From IMG/VR virus record IMGVR_UViG_3300027759_000111, positions 1 to 56,577 of that record: DNA of 56,577 bases; one strand, given 5' to 3'. The DNA is from a virus. Below the pieces are notes generated by a model. It saw only the letters and a list, made by a program, of their open reading frames with translations, did no database searches and was not told the DNA's origin. Made by a program: the position numbers and the translations under genes. Below are positions 34,658 to 44,900 of this stretch, one piece after another. Position 1 is the first letter of the stretch; the number at the start of each line of letters is the position of its first letter.

Positions 34658-35336
34658 TTTTTATAATTTCTTTGTCGTTATTTCTAGCATTTATATATTC
34701 TTTACCTTTTCCGTCTACTATATTCCAAGTTAATAAAAACATTGGGTTATTTTCGTTACTCCAATATGAAAATAAATTTTTACCTCTAAACATATAATCT
34801 TCAAAGTAACGTGTATAGAATTTAACTATATCATTATTTATGTTTTTAAAAAATAAGTAAAATCTTTCATGTTTTAATAAACTAACAAAATTTATGCCAT
34901 CTAGGCTATTAGTATCATCTTTTGGAAATGATTTTGCATAATCTTTAAATTCATCAGAATTTACACTGTAAAGATTAAAAATTGATAAACTTTCTAATTT
35001 TTCTCTCCACTTAGATATTATATCTTTGTTTTCATCTATAAAATTTTTATATTTATTTTCTTTAGATATATTTTTAAATTCAAAAAGTATATCAATAACA
35101 ATATTTTCTAGTGAACTTATATTAAGTAAACTAATACTATGTAAATATTCTTTTACTAATTCTAAATCTGGATTTTTTATATCTGTTGGCAAATCTAGGT
35201 TACTTAAATACGTTAAAAATTTTTTTCCTTTTAAACCACTACCTTGATAATCTATTGCATAAGATACTTCTTTATCTGTAAAATATTTTTTTAAATTTTC
35301 TATTGATATAGGTACTGTTGTTTCAATTATTTTCAT
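34641..35336 (-). CDS. Unknown 231-residue protein directly after the Cys-His-Ser protein
   Basis: A soluble protein. The start MKIIETTVPISIENLKKYF and YAIDYQGSGLKGKKFLTYL are followed by mostly helical, Asn/Lys-rich sequence and a C-terminal LFSYWSNENNPMFLLTWNIV. No family is recognised. Its ATG overlaps the stop of the candidate substrate (TAATG), so both are translated together in a fixed ratio, which supports a functional partnership such as binding, chaperoning or recognition of that protein. Confidence 0.6.
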   Translation of the reverse strand: MKIIETTVPISIENLKKYFTDKEVSYAIDYQGSGLKGKKFLTYLSNLDLPTDIKNPDLELVKEYLHSISLLNISSLENIVIDILFEFKNISKENKYKNFIDENKDIISKWREKLESLSIFNLYSVNSDEFKDYAKSFPKDDTNSLDGINFVSLLKHERFYLFFKNINNDIVKFYTRYFEDYMFRGKNLFSYWSNENNPMFLLTWNIVDGKGKEYINARNNDKEIIKNVSFI

Positions 35337-35878
35337 TATCTTCTACCTCGTGAACTGTGGCAAGAACTATGACAGCTTGTGTGGCAAACATCTATTGTTG
35401 TAGTCACAGTATTACTTCTTAGAGTTGTATATTCTGTAGCCAAATTACCAAAATAAGTTTCTAAATTAGAAGATGATATAGTTTGTGTAGCATCTACACT
35501 TGCACTATTAATTGCACCTAATGTTTGTCTATTACTAGTGGCCATATGAGCAACGTTTGTTGCATCAAAAATAACTCCACTTCCTAAAAGATTTTTTATT
35601 GCTCTTTGTAATCTAATATTTGTATATAAAGCAGTTTCAGTTTCTAATACTGTTTTTATTGTACTAGCGGTAATAGCATTTCCTGCGCTACCTATTGTTG
35701 CACCTGTCGCTGTAACTGTTGCACCGGCCGTTGTACCAGCATATGTTGCATCTGGCATTTCTGCAAAAGGTTTACTGTCTGTACCGTAAACAATACCTGT
35801 GTTAGCAACGTCAGTTACTAGGTCTTTAAATCTATCCACTATATTTTGTGGTGTAACTGGATTAGTTAATGTTACCAT
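35336..35878 (-). CDS. 180-residue protein with C-terminal (Cys-His-Ser/Thr-Ser)x3 tail; candidate modified substrate
   Basis: The body (residues 1-163) is Ala/Thr/Ser/Gly-rich and looks like a phage structural protein (TNPVTPQNIVDRFKDLVTDV, TVTATGATIGSAGNAITAST). The last 16 residues are CHTSCHSSCHSSRGRR: three Cys-His-x-Ser units and a basic end. This is unlike any neighbour and resembles substrate tails of radical SAM RiPP systems, such as His-x-Ser repeat proteins, but with Cys. It also holds two overlapping C-x3-C-H patterns, which could bind heme or metal. It starts 17 bases inside the radical SAM/SPASM gene and ends in a TAATG overlap with the next gene. A modified virion protein is the leading idea. 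Confidence 0.7.
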   Translation of the reverse strand: MVTLTNPVTPQNIVDRFKDLVTDVANTGIVYGTDSKPFAEMPDATYAGTTAGATVTATGATIGSAGNAITASTIKTVLETETALYTNIRLQRAIKNLLGSGVIFDATNVAHMATSNRQTLGAINSASVDATQTISSSNLETYFGNLATEYTTLRSNTVTTTIDVCHTSCHSSCHSSRGRR

Positions 35879-36899
35879 ATTGTATATTTTTCTTTAACTC
35901 TTTCATTAAACTCTTTGGTGCGCCACATATATCTCCTTGCCAAGCAAGTTGGTGGCAATCACCTCCACAAAACTCAAAAACTTCACAAGAAAAACATATA
36001 GGGTTTCTTGCACGTTCACAAGCGATGTTTTCTATTCGCACAGGACTATTTATAACACTTTTAATATCGTCTTTTATGTGTCCAAATTGAAATTCTGGAG
36101 CTGAATTTGGACAACCTGATATAGTACCATCTGCATTTATTGTAAATATTTTTTGTTCACAATCTCTACAAAAAGTACCACCTTTTAAAAAACCTGTTTC
36201 AAATTTACTATATATTACTTCTAAAGTATCATTACCAAACCAATCTCTACAATTAAATTCTTCAGACTGGTGGTGCATTTTCAAAAACCACTTATCTTGT
36301 TCTATATTATCAGGAAATATTTCAGGATGTAATTTTGCATTTCCGTTACCTGTTAATCTTTCAAAGGACACTTCTTGTACACCCAATTGTTTTACCCATT
36401 TTAATAATTCAATGGGTTCCATAGCAATAGTATCTTTTGTTACACTGATAAATAATCGAATCGTTGCACCTTTAGACAACAAATCTTTTACATTTTTTTC
36501 CCACAAATTATATTGGCCAGCTGTTTCAAATCTAATTTTAGGATCCCAACTTGTTCCTATACGATTGTTTAATGTGTATTTTATAAAATCATAATGCTCT
36601 TGTTTTAATTTCAATACTAAATTTGTTGTAATACCAAATGACCTATTCTTCCATAAATCTTTACATTCATCATACAATTTTTGCATATGAGATACTGGTG
36701 CTAAAAATGGTTCCCCACCATGAAACTCAAAATGAATTGAATCATCTTTATCGTTAAAATAATTTCTAAATCTTTTTATAAAATCAATAGTTTTAAAAGG
36801 ATCAAAGTAAATCTTTTTACCATTTATACCACTTGTGAAACAATGTTTACAGTTAAGTTGACAAGTTTCTGTAGTTTTTATATAAAACATCCATCTCAT
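35862..36899 (-). CDS. Radical SAM/SPASM enzyme, putative maturase of the Cys-His-Ser protein
   Basis: A 345-residue protein from the ATG at 36899, which overlaps the cupin stop (ATGA); a longer in-frame opening exists upstream but would overlap the cupin gene further. CQLNCKHC gives Cys13, Cys17 and Cys20; FEFHGGEPFLAP is the SAM strand. The C-terminal SPASM domain is complete: FCRDCEQKIFTINADGTISGCPN, then RNPICFSCEVFEFCGGDCHQLAW and ICGAPKSL. Anaerobic sulfatase-maturase and peptide-crosslinking enzymes have this layout. It is fused by overlap to the candidate substrate gene, which makes it the best maturase candidate among the four radical SAM proteins. Confidence 0.88.
   Translation of the reverse strand: MRWMFYIKTTETCQLNCKHCFTSGINGKKIYFDPFKTIDFIKRFRNYFNDKDDSIHFEFHGGEPFLAPVSHMQKLYDECKDLWKNRSFGITTNLVLKLKQEHYDFIKYTLNNRIGTSWDPKIRFETAGQYNLWEKNVKDLLSKGATIRLFISVTKDTIAMEPIELLKWVKQLGVQEVSFERLTGNGNAKLHPEIFPDNIEQDKWFLKMHHQSEEFNCRDWFGNDTLEVIYSKFETGFLKGGTFCRDCEQKIFTINADGTISGCPNSAPEFQFGHIKDDIKSVINSPVRIENIACERARNPICFSCEVFEFCGGDCHQLAWQGDICGAPKSLMKELKKNIQYGNIN
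36047..36054 (-). promoter_or_regulatory. Possible internal late promoter TATAAATA upstream of the Cys-His-Ser protein
   Basis: An exact element on the minus strand inside the radical SAM gene, 168 bases upstream of the candidate substrate start. It could raise substrate expression over enzyme expression. A chance match within coding sequence cannot be excluded. Confidence 0.3.
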
Positions 36900-37348
36900 T
36901 GTGTATATCCTATACTTAAAGCCCAAGTAAATGGTAAACTATCAACTTTATGTTTTGCTCCTTTAGGTATTGATATAGATTGTCCTTCTTTTATTAAAAT
37001 AGGATAGTTTTCCGTATATATTTTTTTACTACCTTTTATAACACATAACAACACATCTATATCGTCTGTATGTTCAGGAAAAGAAAATCCACCAAATTGA
37101 TTGTAAAAAAGATGAACATTTTTTGTTTTAAAATTTAAATTATAATCTTTCAACAATTGAAGATGATAGTTATTATCTTCTAATCCTTCAATTTTTATGT
37201 GTGAAATAGTTTTATATGTTTTTATCCAATCACCGTAAGTCATTTGTTCTTTAACTCTATAGTCGTTACCTTTTTTATCTATATAGATTATTTGATTATT
37301 TTGGTATCTTGTGAAGGATATTAATTCATCATTTAAAGCATTAATCAT
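36896..37348 (-). CDS. Cupin-fold protein heading the modification operon
   Basis: A 150-residue protein with a cupin-type beta barrel: FSFPEHTDDIDVLLCVIKGSKKIYT (His and Asp as in the H-x-D pair of JmjC/cupin enzymes), EGQSISIPKGAKHKVDSLPF with a further His. This is the motif pattern G(X)5HXD... and PKGxxH. It may be a small 2OG- or metal-dependent enzyme, or a binding protein. It starts 25 bases after the fibre gene and its TGA overlaps the radical SAM ATG. Confidence 0.65.
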   Translation of the reverse strand: MINALNDELISFTRYQNNQIIYIDKKGNDYRVKEQMTYGDWIKTYKTISHIKIEGLEDNNYHLQLLKDYNLNFKTKNVHLFYNQFGGFSFPEHTDDIDVLLCVIKGSKKIYTENYPILIKEGQSISIPKGAKHKVDSLPFTWALSIGYTQ

Positions 37349-37368
37349 ACTGTAATATTTATTACAGT
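37349..37368. promoter_or_regulatory. Perfect 9-bp inverted repeat at the fibre/cargo junction
   Basis: ACTGTAATA and TATTACAGT separated by two bases, filling most of the 24-base gap between the 466-residue fibre gene and the cupin start. The perfect dyad suggests an operator or an RNA hairpin just before the cupin ATG. No U-tract follows, so termination is unlikely. Confidence 0.5.
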
Positions 37369-37372
37369 GGAA

Positions 37373-38773
37373 TTATAGTATAATTGCCTCAATAAGGCCG
37401 TTTTCATTATCTTCTAACGCTATTGCAAATACTTTATTAAATTCTATGCTAATCGTTGTTGCAAAACCTCCGTTGCCTGCAACTAATTCATCACCTTTTT
37501 TAATGGGTCCTACAACTTTTACTTTAACACGGCCTTTTAGTGCTATTGGTTGGCCTGTACCTTTTGCGTTCATTAAAAAAGCAGGTCTATCAGATATAAC
37601 ACCTATCGCTTTATTACCTACAAAACATTCAGTAACTTCTTTATTACCGCCTACCATAACAACTGTACCAATATCATAAATTTTATCTGTTTCATAGATT
37701 TCGGCTAAATCGGCATATTGTGCTTGTGTAGCTGTCGTTGAAAGAACATTAGTTGAAGGATTATAAGTTAAACTTGTGTCAGTTTTTAACGCCTGGTTAC
37801 CTGTTGCAGTACCAGCAAACGTTAAAAAGTTTGCAGTATTAGTTGTGTCATCAGCAGTCAATGTAACTGTAGAAGCAATAGATGAAGTTCCTGTTATAGT
37901 TGAAGCAACTAAAGTATTTACTGTTAATGTATCTCCTGATAAATTTAATTTTGCAGCTCTTATAGTTGTGTCTGCAATATCTTCATTTATAATTGTACCA
38001 TTGGCAATCATTGTACTTGTAACTGTGCCTGTATCTCCAGTTGTTATAATTGTACCTGTGATATTTGGTATGGTAATTGTTCTATCTGCTGTTGGATCAA
38101 CAACAACTAAAGTTGTTTCAAAAGCATCATTCGTTGAACCTTCAAATATAATTCCTACTGAGCCTGTTAAAAGCAAATCAGTACCTTGTATTGTGCTTGT
38201 TCCCGTAATTGTAGTGCCTGATACTGCTCCTGAAAAAGCTCCTGTTGTTCCTGAAATTCCTGTACCTGCTATAGTTCCTGCTGATATGATAGAAGAAGCA
38301 TTTATAACTCCAACTACAGTCAAAGGATCATTTATTGTAACTAAAGAAGTGTTTGTTGATCTAATAGTATTACCGCTAATTTCAATAGTACCTAATGTAT
38401 GTAAAGCACCTCCTGCAGTAATATTTCCAGATGTAGCTGTAAAATTACCAGGAATAGTTACGTTACTAGTCAATGCTAATGTTAAAGTATCGGTTGCACT
38501 TACAACTGCTGTAATTTGATTTGAAGTGCCTCTTACGTCTAAAATTTGACCTGCACCTATAGCTTGAATTGTTGAACTTGAATCTCTAATTGTCCAACCT
38601 GCAGCAGAAAAGGCAACGCCGGCTATTTCTACAACCGCACCCACAATAGAAGTGGATGAAAGACCAGCACCTGCAAGTAATGATGGATTACCAAAATCAG
38701 TTTGAGTTAAAGTGTTTAACTTAACTCGCATCTGTTCTAGTGTATCAGTGGTATTGATTACTGTAAATGCCAT
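37373..38773 (-). CDS. Tail fibre protein with C-terminal ADLAE-type domain
   Basis: A 466-residue fibre. The N-terminus (AFTVINTTDTLEQMRVKLNTLTQ) is followed by a repetitive Gly/Thr/Ile-rich shaft (SGTTGAFSGAVSGTTITG). Around residue 205 the module FEGSTNDAFETTLVVVDPTADRTITIPN appears, shared with the 126-residue protein at 22648. The last 110 residues (QYADLAEIYETDKIYDIGTVVMVGG, GVISDRPAFLMNAKG, GRVKVKVVGPIKKGDELV) form a widespread fibre C-terminal domain, related to those that trim chaperone parts. It lies at the end of the baseplate gene run. Confidence 0.78.
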   Translation of the reverse strand: MAFTVINTTDTLEQMRVKLNTLTQTDFGNPSLLAGAGLSSTSIVGAVVEIAGVAFSAAGWTIRDSSSTIQAIGAGQILDVRGTSNQITAVVSATDTLTLALTSNVTIPGNFTATSGNITAGGALHTLGTIEISGNTIRSTNTSLVTINDPLTVVGVINASSIISAGTIAGTGISGTTGAFSGAVSGTTITGTSTIQGTDLLLTGSVGIIFEGSTNDAFETTLVVVDPTADRTITIPNITGTIITTGDTGTVTSTMIANGTIINEDIADTTIRAAKLNLSGDTLTVNTLVASTITGTSSIASTVTLTADDTTNTANFLTFAGTATGNQALKTDTSLTYNPSTNVLSTTATQAQYADLAEIYETDKIYDIGTVVMVGGNKEVTECFVGNKAIGVISDRPAFLMNAKGTGQPIALKGRVKVKVVGPIKKGDELVAGNGGFATTISIEFNKVFAIALEDNENGLIEAIIL

Positions 38774-38776
38774 TGT

Positions 38777-38995
38777 TTATTTTTTAATTACCTCTTTTAA
38801 TAATTCTTTTATCTCAAACAACTCTTGTTTTAAAATATTTATCTCTTTTATTGTATTTCTTATCTGATCTCCTTGTTGTTCACGTGACTTAACTCTATTC
38901 ATATATATTTGATATTCATTTTTGTTTGTATTTACAATAGCGTTTGACCTAATATCTCTTTCAAGTGAACTATGGCCTTCAACTTTAATTTTCAT
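38777..38995 (-). CDS. Small coiled-coil protein
   Basis: A 72-residue, very charged protein (KIKVEGHSSLERDIRSNAIVNTNKNEY, then a helix EQQGDQIRNTIKEINILKQELFEIKELLKEVIKK). The C-terminal heptad pattern predicts a coiled coil. Small proteins of this type between baseplate and fibre genes may act as connectors or chaperones. The function is unknown. Gaps to both neighbours are 1 and 3 bases. Confidence 0.65.
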   Translation of the reverse strand: MKIKVEGHSSLERDIRSNAIVNTNKNEYQIYMNRVKSREQQGDQIRNTIKEINILKQELFEIKELLKEVIKK

Positions 38996-38996
38996 A

Positions 38997-41900
38997 TTAT
39001 GCTGCTAAAGCTATTCCTCTTAAATCCCTAATAATAGGAGGGTAAGAAGAATTGCTACCTTTCAAAACTATTTTAATTTGAAATGCTGTGAACTCATTTA
39101 AACCTGTATCTGAATATTTGTATTCTTTAAAAACATTTGAATTTTCTGCTGGTATTACAGTTATATCTTCATTACCATCTGTATTAAATGGCACCCAGCT
39201 CAAATCATTTATATTTCTTACTTCTGAAGAACTAGTAATTCTATAGAAAACTTTTACAGAAGAAGATGATCTTACATTTTGAGTTAATCTCACATCTAAA
39301 GCTGTAGAAGCATTTTCTAAAATAATTGGTCGTGTTACGTAAACAGCGGCTGATGATGTTCCTGTAGGACTTGTATCTGTTACAAAGTTTGGTGTATTAG
39401 CTGACGTAGGTAGATTCAATCTATTTTGTACGGCAACCATACTCATACGTTTCACATCTAAGACAGGAGATAATTTTGTATTTGTAGTTGTCATTGTTAA
39501 ATTGACAAACAAAGATTTACCACCTGACATTTCATTAGTTTCATTTATAGAACTTGCAACCATTTGAGGTGATGTAAAGTAAATATTATCACCAACTGTT
39601 ACCTGAATTTGATTTGACGCTGAAGTTAAACTAAAAGAAGTTTCACTTCCGTGTATTGATTTACCACTTGTTGTTCTCATTGTATAAAGAATTTGAGTAT
39701 CAGGAACCGTTAAAGTAGATATATTTAAACAAGATAAATCAAACAATCTATTTTGTGTGGCCGTTACAGTTGTGCCACCAATATCTCCTGTAGATGTTGC
39801 TGTACCAGCTGTTGTAATATCATAACTGTCTAAAGTTACATTTGAAATGCTTGTATATGTTCCATTTATTTGTGTATGAGTTATTCCATTATATGTACCT
39901 GCTGCTACTCCTGCAATCGTAACATTATTAGTTGTACTATGCATTCCGTGATTTTTATGGAATACTCTAATTACTCCTGAAGTATTTGTTGTTCTCAATG
40001 AATTGTTTGGTAAAGTTTTTGTAGGCACAATATCGTTACATAAAGTTACAACGCCAGTAACATTAGTAAATTCAGCTCTATTAATTTTAAATTTTATATC
40101 TGTTGTTTGATCTGGAGTCCAAGTAGAACCATTTTGTGATTTAAAGAAAACACCTGCATAAGGGTTAGACGATATTGTTCTATTTGAACCTATTTGTGTT
40201 TCACCTAATGTGGCCACAAAAGCATTATAATTATCACAATTACTTAATAAACAAAAACTATATTCTGTTTTTTCTTGTAAATAAACTGGAGAAGGAAATG
40301 TAAATTTTGTAGCTGTTGTAGCATCAGCACTAATACTTACTGAACTTGGATTTAAAACAACTTCACCAAAAGGTACAATTGTGCGTGAAGGATAACCATT
40401 TACGACTTCTCTTATTTGTAAAGTGATAGGAATGTTAGTATCCTTTGATTGAAAATAACATTCAACAGATGTTACAAAAACTCCACCAGTATCATCAATT
40501 AAAAATGTTTGTGCAATAGGGTCAATCCAACCAACAACTTCTGTTGTAGACCTTGTAGACTCTCTAGTAATATTTCTTGTATCGTTTACTGTCTGTCTAG
40601 TTAATATAGTTTCTCTTGTTGAAACAATTGTATTTTGTACAGTTTCTAAAGAACCTTTAGCAATATAATCTGCTTCAGCAGAAGTTTCAACATCATTTGT
40701 TGAATTTGTAGATGAGCTTGTTAATCTGAATACTCTTTGACCTGTTCTCCATCTAGGATTAGAGTCATTAGTTGCATCAGGTATAGCAAACGTTCCTGAT
40801 ACGGCACCATTAGCGTCTGTAACTAAATTGCCACTTAATGAACCACCTGTTGGTGTAACATATGAAGTAATTGCTATATTATCAAAATAAGGATAAACTC
40901 TAGTATTTGGTTTTAATCTAGTGGCAGTAAAATTAATTGTTCTACTTCTAATAAATGGTATAAAAGCTATATTTAATACTCTATCACCTAAAGATGTTCT
41001 AACAACCTGAGGAACTAAAGCTGTTCTAATTCCTGACCTAGTTTGAGAAATCGCTTGCGCTGTCGTTGTTGTTACATCTTGTACCCAAGGCCTTCTTCCA
41101 CCTCCTCCTGCATCTCTTGTTCCACCTCGTTGTATAGTTTCAACTGGTGTACCTTGCCAAAAATCTTGCCATTCATTCCATACAGTATCAATCTCAACAC
41201 TATTTAAATTAGTATTTCCTATACCAGCAACCATTGTGTCAAAAGAACCTTGTTCATTTATTAATAAATCAGGAACTCTATTTGTTTCTTTCCATTCGTC
41301 GCCTGGAGGATCAAGCGTAACTGAACCTGCCCAAGTAAATACACTAAAAGGATTTACATTTACATATCTACTAGCATAAGGTTGTTCAATTATATTTGTT
41401 TCTGTATAAGGTAACGTAATTAAATCTCCTGTTTTTTGATAATTGGCCGCTGTTCTATCAGCTGTTAATATTGCTGTACCATCATCATCTGCTTCGATTA
41501 ATTGAACTGATTCAGAATTGAACATAGGTCTAACATAACCGCCAGCCATATCCATAGATACTTTATAATCTAAATTTCCTACGTCACCTATTCCGTGTCC
41601 AGTAAAATTATCTACAATAAATCCGTTTTTAAATCTATCAAATCCTTCAGCGTCTTGTATTTGTAAAGATTGTGCTTGTGTTTCTAATAAGGATAATTGT
41701 GTGTAATATTCTACGTTTTCAATTCTTTTTTCTAAACGGCCAATATCTCTCATAGTATATCGTCTATTATCTTGTTCTCTAATTTCTAAGTCTGTGGTAT
41801 CAAAAGTATAAGGCCTTAAAGATATAGTATATAAATGCATAGCATTTTCAAGTCCTTTAGGAACTTTAGGTGATAAAGAACTTGCACCTTTAACTACTTT

Positions 41901-44900
41901 AAAATTACCATCTTTATCCAAAAATATTTTATCTATTCTAGCTAAATAATATTCAAAATCTGTAGAAATATCTGAATTGAACTGTACAACATCAACAGTA
42001 GAAGCGCCTGTTGCAATAGCACTTGATGTTGATTGAAAAATTCTATCTTGTGTTGCGCTTGTAACAGTTGAAGCGTCAGCAACTCTAGGTCTAAAATCTA
42101 AACAATCTCTTAATTTGTATACTTTACCAGAGGTATCTGATGTGTATGAAGGTATATCTACGTAAGGTATACTTGAATAAGAGTCAACATCAAAATAATC
42201 TCCTGAACCGTGAGAGTAATAATCAAAATCAATTAACAATCTTCCTGTAGGAACAATTGCACCTGTTTTTAATTTAATCCTACCTATATCATAAAAATTA
42301 TCTCTTTGACCATTATCTAAAGTAAACCTTGAAGTAATATTTGTATTTGCAGTTGTAGCTGCAGTTGAAAAATTAGCAGACATATAAATGTTATTAATAG
42401 CAACAATATCTGCTTTTTGTAAACTTATAATACCAGATTCAATTAATGTTTGAGATGATATTGCAATCGTAGAATTTGCATTTAACGTTTTTGTTTTTGA
42501 ATCTGTTGTTGTTCTATTTACCGTGGCTAATATTTTAATTTTTGCGTTTGAGTAATTTGTACCAAAATTTAATGTAAGTGTTTTATTAGCAGGAGAAGTT
42601 GATAATGTAAATATTGCGGTTCCTAAATGATTATTTCCGCTTAAACTTAAAACGTTACCATTAGCTCCGGCTGTTGCAGAACCTATTGTCATAATAGAAA
42701 CAGAATAATCTTTTTCAATTAAAGAACTAAATGTTTCGTTTGTACCCGCTGTAATTGTTGCAGTTCCTGAAGATAATGTTGCTACAAATTGTTTTCTTAC
42801 TTTAAAACTAGTATCAGAAATTCCTGAATTTGCCGTAGTTTTTAAAGTTTTAATAACGTTATAAGGCAATTCAAATATTGATACATTTTTATTAGAACCT
42901 TGTAATACAGGTCTCTTTCTAATTGCAACTGTTTTAGTAGAAACATCAGAAGATCCTACAGCAGTTAATAATTGTAAACTTGTATTTGAGGAGATAGATT
43001 CAACAATTCTTGTAACTGAACTTCCTGCATCAGTAGTAAATGTAATAGAATCACCTAATCTTAATTCAGTTAAAAATAAAGTACCAAATCCTGTTACTAA
43101 TGTTCCACTGTTTGCAACTGATATAGAACCAAATACTGGATAATTATCTCCATATGTAGAATCAAGTGCAGTATCAGCTGTATAAGTAGGAGAACCTGTC
43201 ATACCAACTTGTTTAACTTGTGTAAAATCAAAAGTTTGAACACCTTTAAATCCGTATATTTCATTTTGTATAACTGCTGTTACACTTGAAGTAGCACCTG
43301 TAATTGTTTCTCCTTCTACAAATGTGCCTGTTACATTATTTAAAACTGTAACACCGTGTGCGGCTGTAGGAGCTGAACTGTAAGAAGTTACGTTAATTGC
43401 TGCATCACCAGCGGCATTAAATAATTGAAAAGTGTTTGTTGTAGGATTTTTAACTGTAAATACTGTGCCTGTTGTATATGCAACAGAATTAATAGCAAAA
43501 GAACCACCTGTTAAAGTTATTTGCATTCCTTCTTCAAATGAATGTGCGTTTAATGTTACAACTCCAGGACTTGCAACTGAAATACTTGAAACTGCTGCCG
43601 ATTTTGTATTAGATATAGATTGAACATAACCAAAAGCTCCTGATGTTCCACCTGTTACCTTTTCTCCATTAGTAAAAGCAGGCGCTGTTTTTACATTTAA
43701 ATGTGTAAACATTTCTATATCAAATAAAAAATGTTTATAAACTGCACTTGTTAAAGCTGAACTAGAAAATGTGTTTGCACTGGCCGTTCCACTGTTTAAT
43801 TCAAAGCCTCTTGACTTAGCACGACCAATTTGCGGTACTGTAACTCCTACTGTCGATTGTTCAGTACCTCTAGTAACTGTAGCCGTGTCGTATAAATTTA
43901 TTCCTTTAAATGCTTCTATTTCACCAGAAACAAATCCCATATCAGGTGTGCCAAATACGTTTGTAACATTTACAAAATTCTCTACGTCAAATCTTGTACT
44001 AAAATTACTTTCACTATTAAAATCCCTTGCTTTATCAGCATCTAAAAAAATAGTACTTAGAGTTTCAACTTCATATCCTTTAATATATGCTTTTCCAGGA
44101 CCCATACCATATGCAAGTTTTGCTTCATCACCAATGTCTGTAGGTGGAGCTAAATATATACCTCTATTATTTTCAGCGGTATTAAGTATATGTTCTCTTA
44201 CGTCTAATTGAAAATTTCTTACTGTGTAGTCGCCCGATTCATCATATGTTCTTCGTGCAAAAGTATCCTCTAAAACTGCATAATCGGTAGAACGAACTTG
44301 ATTTTGTCTAATACCTGTTTTTAATCTTAATAATTCTACAAAATTATTATCAGCAGATGACGTTAATGTTCTTTTTGCAAGAATTAAATCTATCTTAAAT
44401 CTGTGAGCTCCTGGTGCATTTATGTTTGATGAACCTTGAGCATTATCAACTAAACTAGTATCATCATTAGATGTAATAAAAGATTCTTCAACTGTTAACC
44501 CAATTCTATAACTTGGTGTGTTTGTATATTTGTCAAGTATTAGTGTTTGTTCTAAAACTGAAACGTGAAAACCATTTATGTAATAAACACCGGCCGATAT
44601 ATTAGCAGCAGAACCAGTTGCCGTTGAATTTACCACGGCAGTTGCTAAAACTGTCGCAACACCTACTGTTCTAGCTTGTATTGTTTCACCACTAGTAAAA
44701 GCAAAAGATGTATTGTTTGTTCCTGATTTATTATATTTTACATATAAAGTATCTGGATCTGTACCGTCTGTTACAACAGCATTGACACAAATACCTACAA
44801 CACCTGAAGTAACACCTGTTAGTTGTTTACCAATATATTCAGCAACTGTGGCATATGTTTTGGATGTAAGTTTTACAGCGTAGTAATTTAAATCAAAAGC

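Noticed and set aside
35336-35400. Reading the CHTSCHSSCH tail simply as a c-type heme-binding motif
   Set aside because: The canonical C-x2-C-H is absent. Only C-x3-C-H spacing occurs, no signal peptide for periplasmic heme attachment is present, and the radical SAM coupling gives a better explanation. It is kept as an alternative and not a call.
30704-36899. Queuosine or molybdenum cofactor enzymes (QueE, MoaA) as identity for the radical SAM proteins
   Set aside because: SPASM-type auxiliary cysteines, overall length and the lack of other pathway genes argue against these; peptide or protein modification fits better.
37349-37372. Rho-independent terminator at the fibre/cargo junction
   Set aside because: The dyad is perfect but has low G+C and no U-tract on either strand, so termination is unlikely.
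37776-38519. A 247-codon open frame on the plus strand opposite the 466-residue fibre gene
   Set aside because: It is the antisense shadow of a Thr/Val-rich fibre gene. Its Val/Pro/Ile-rich composition mirrors the complementary codons, and it has no promoter or ribosome site.
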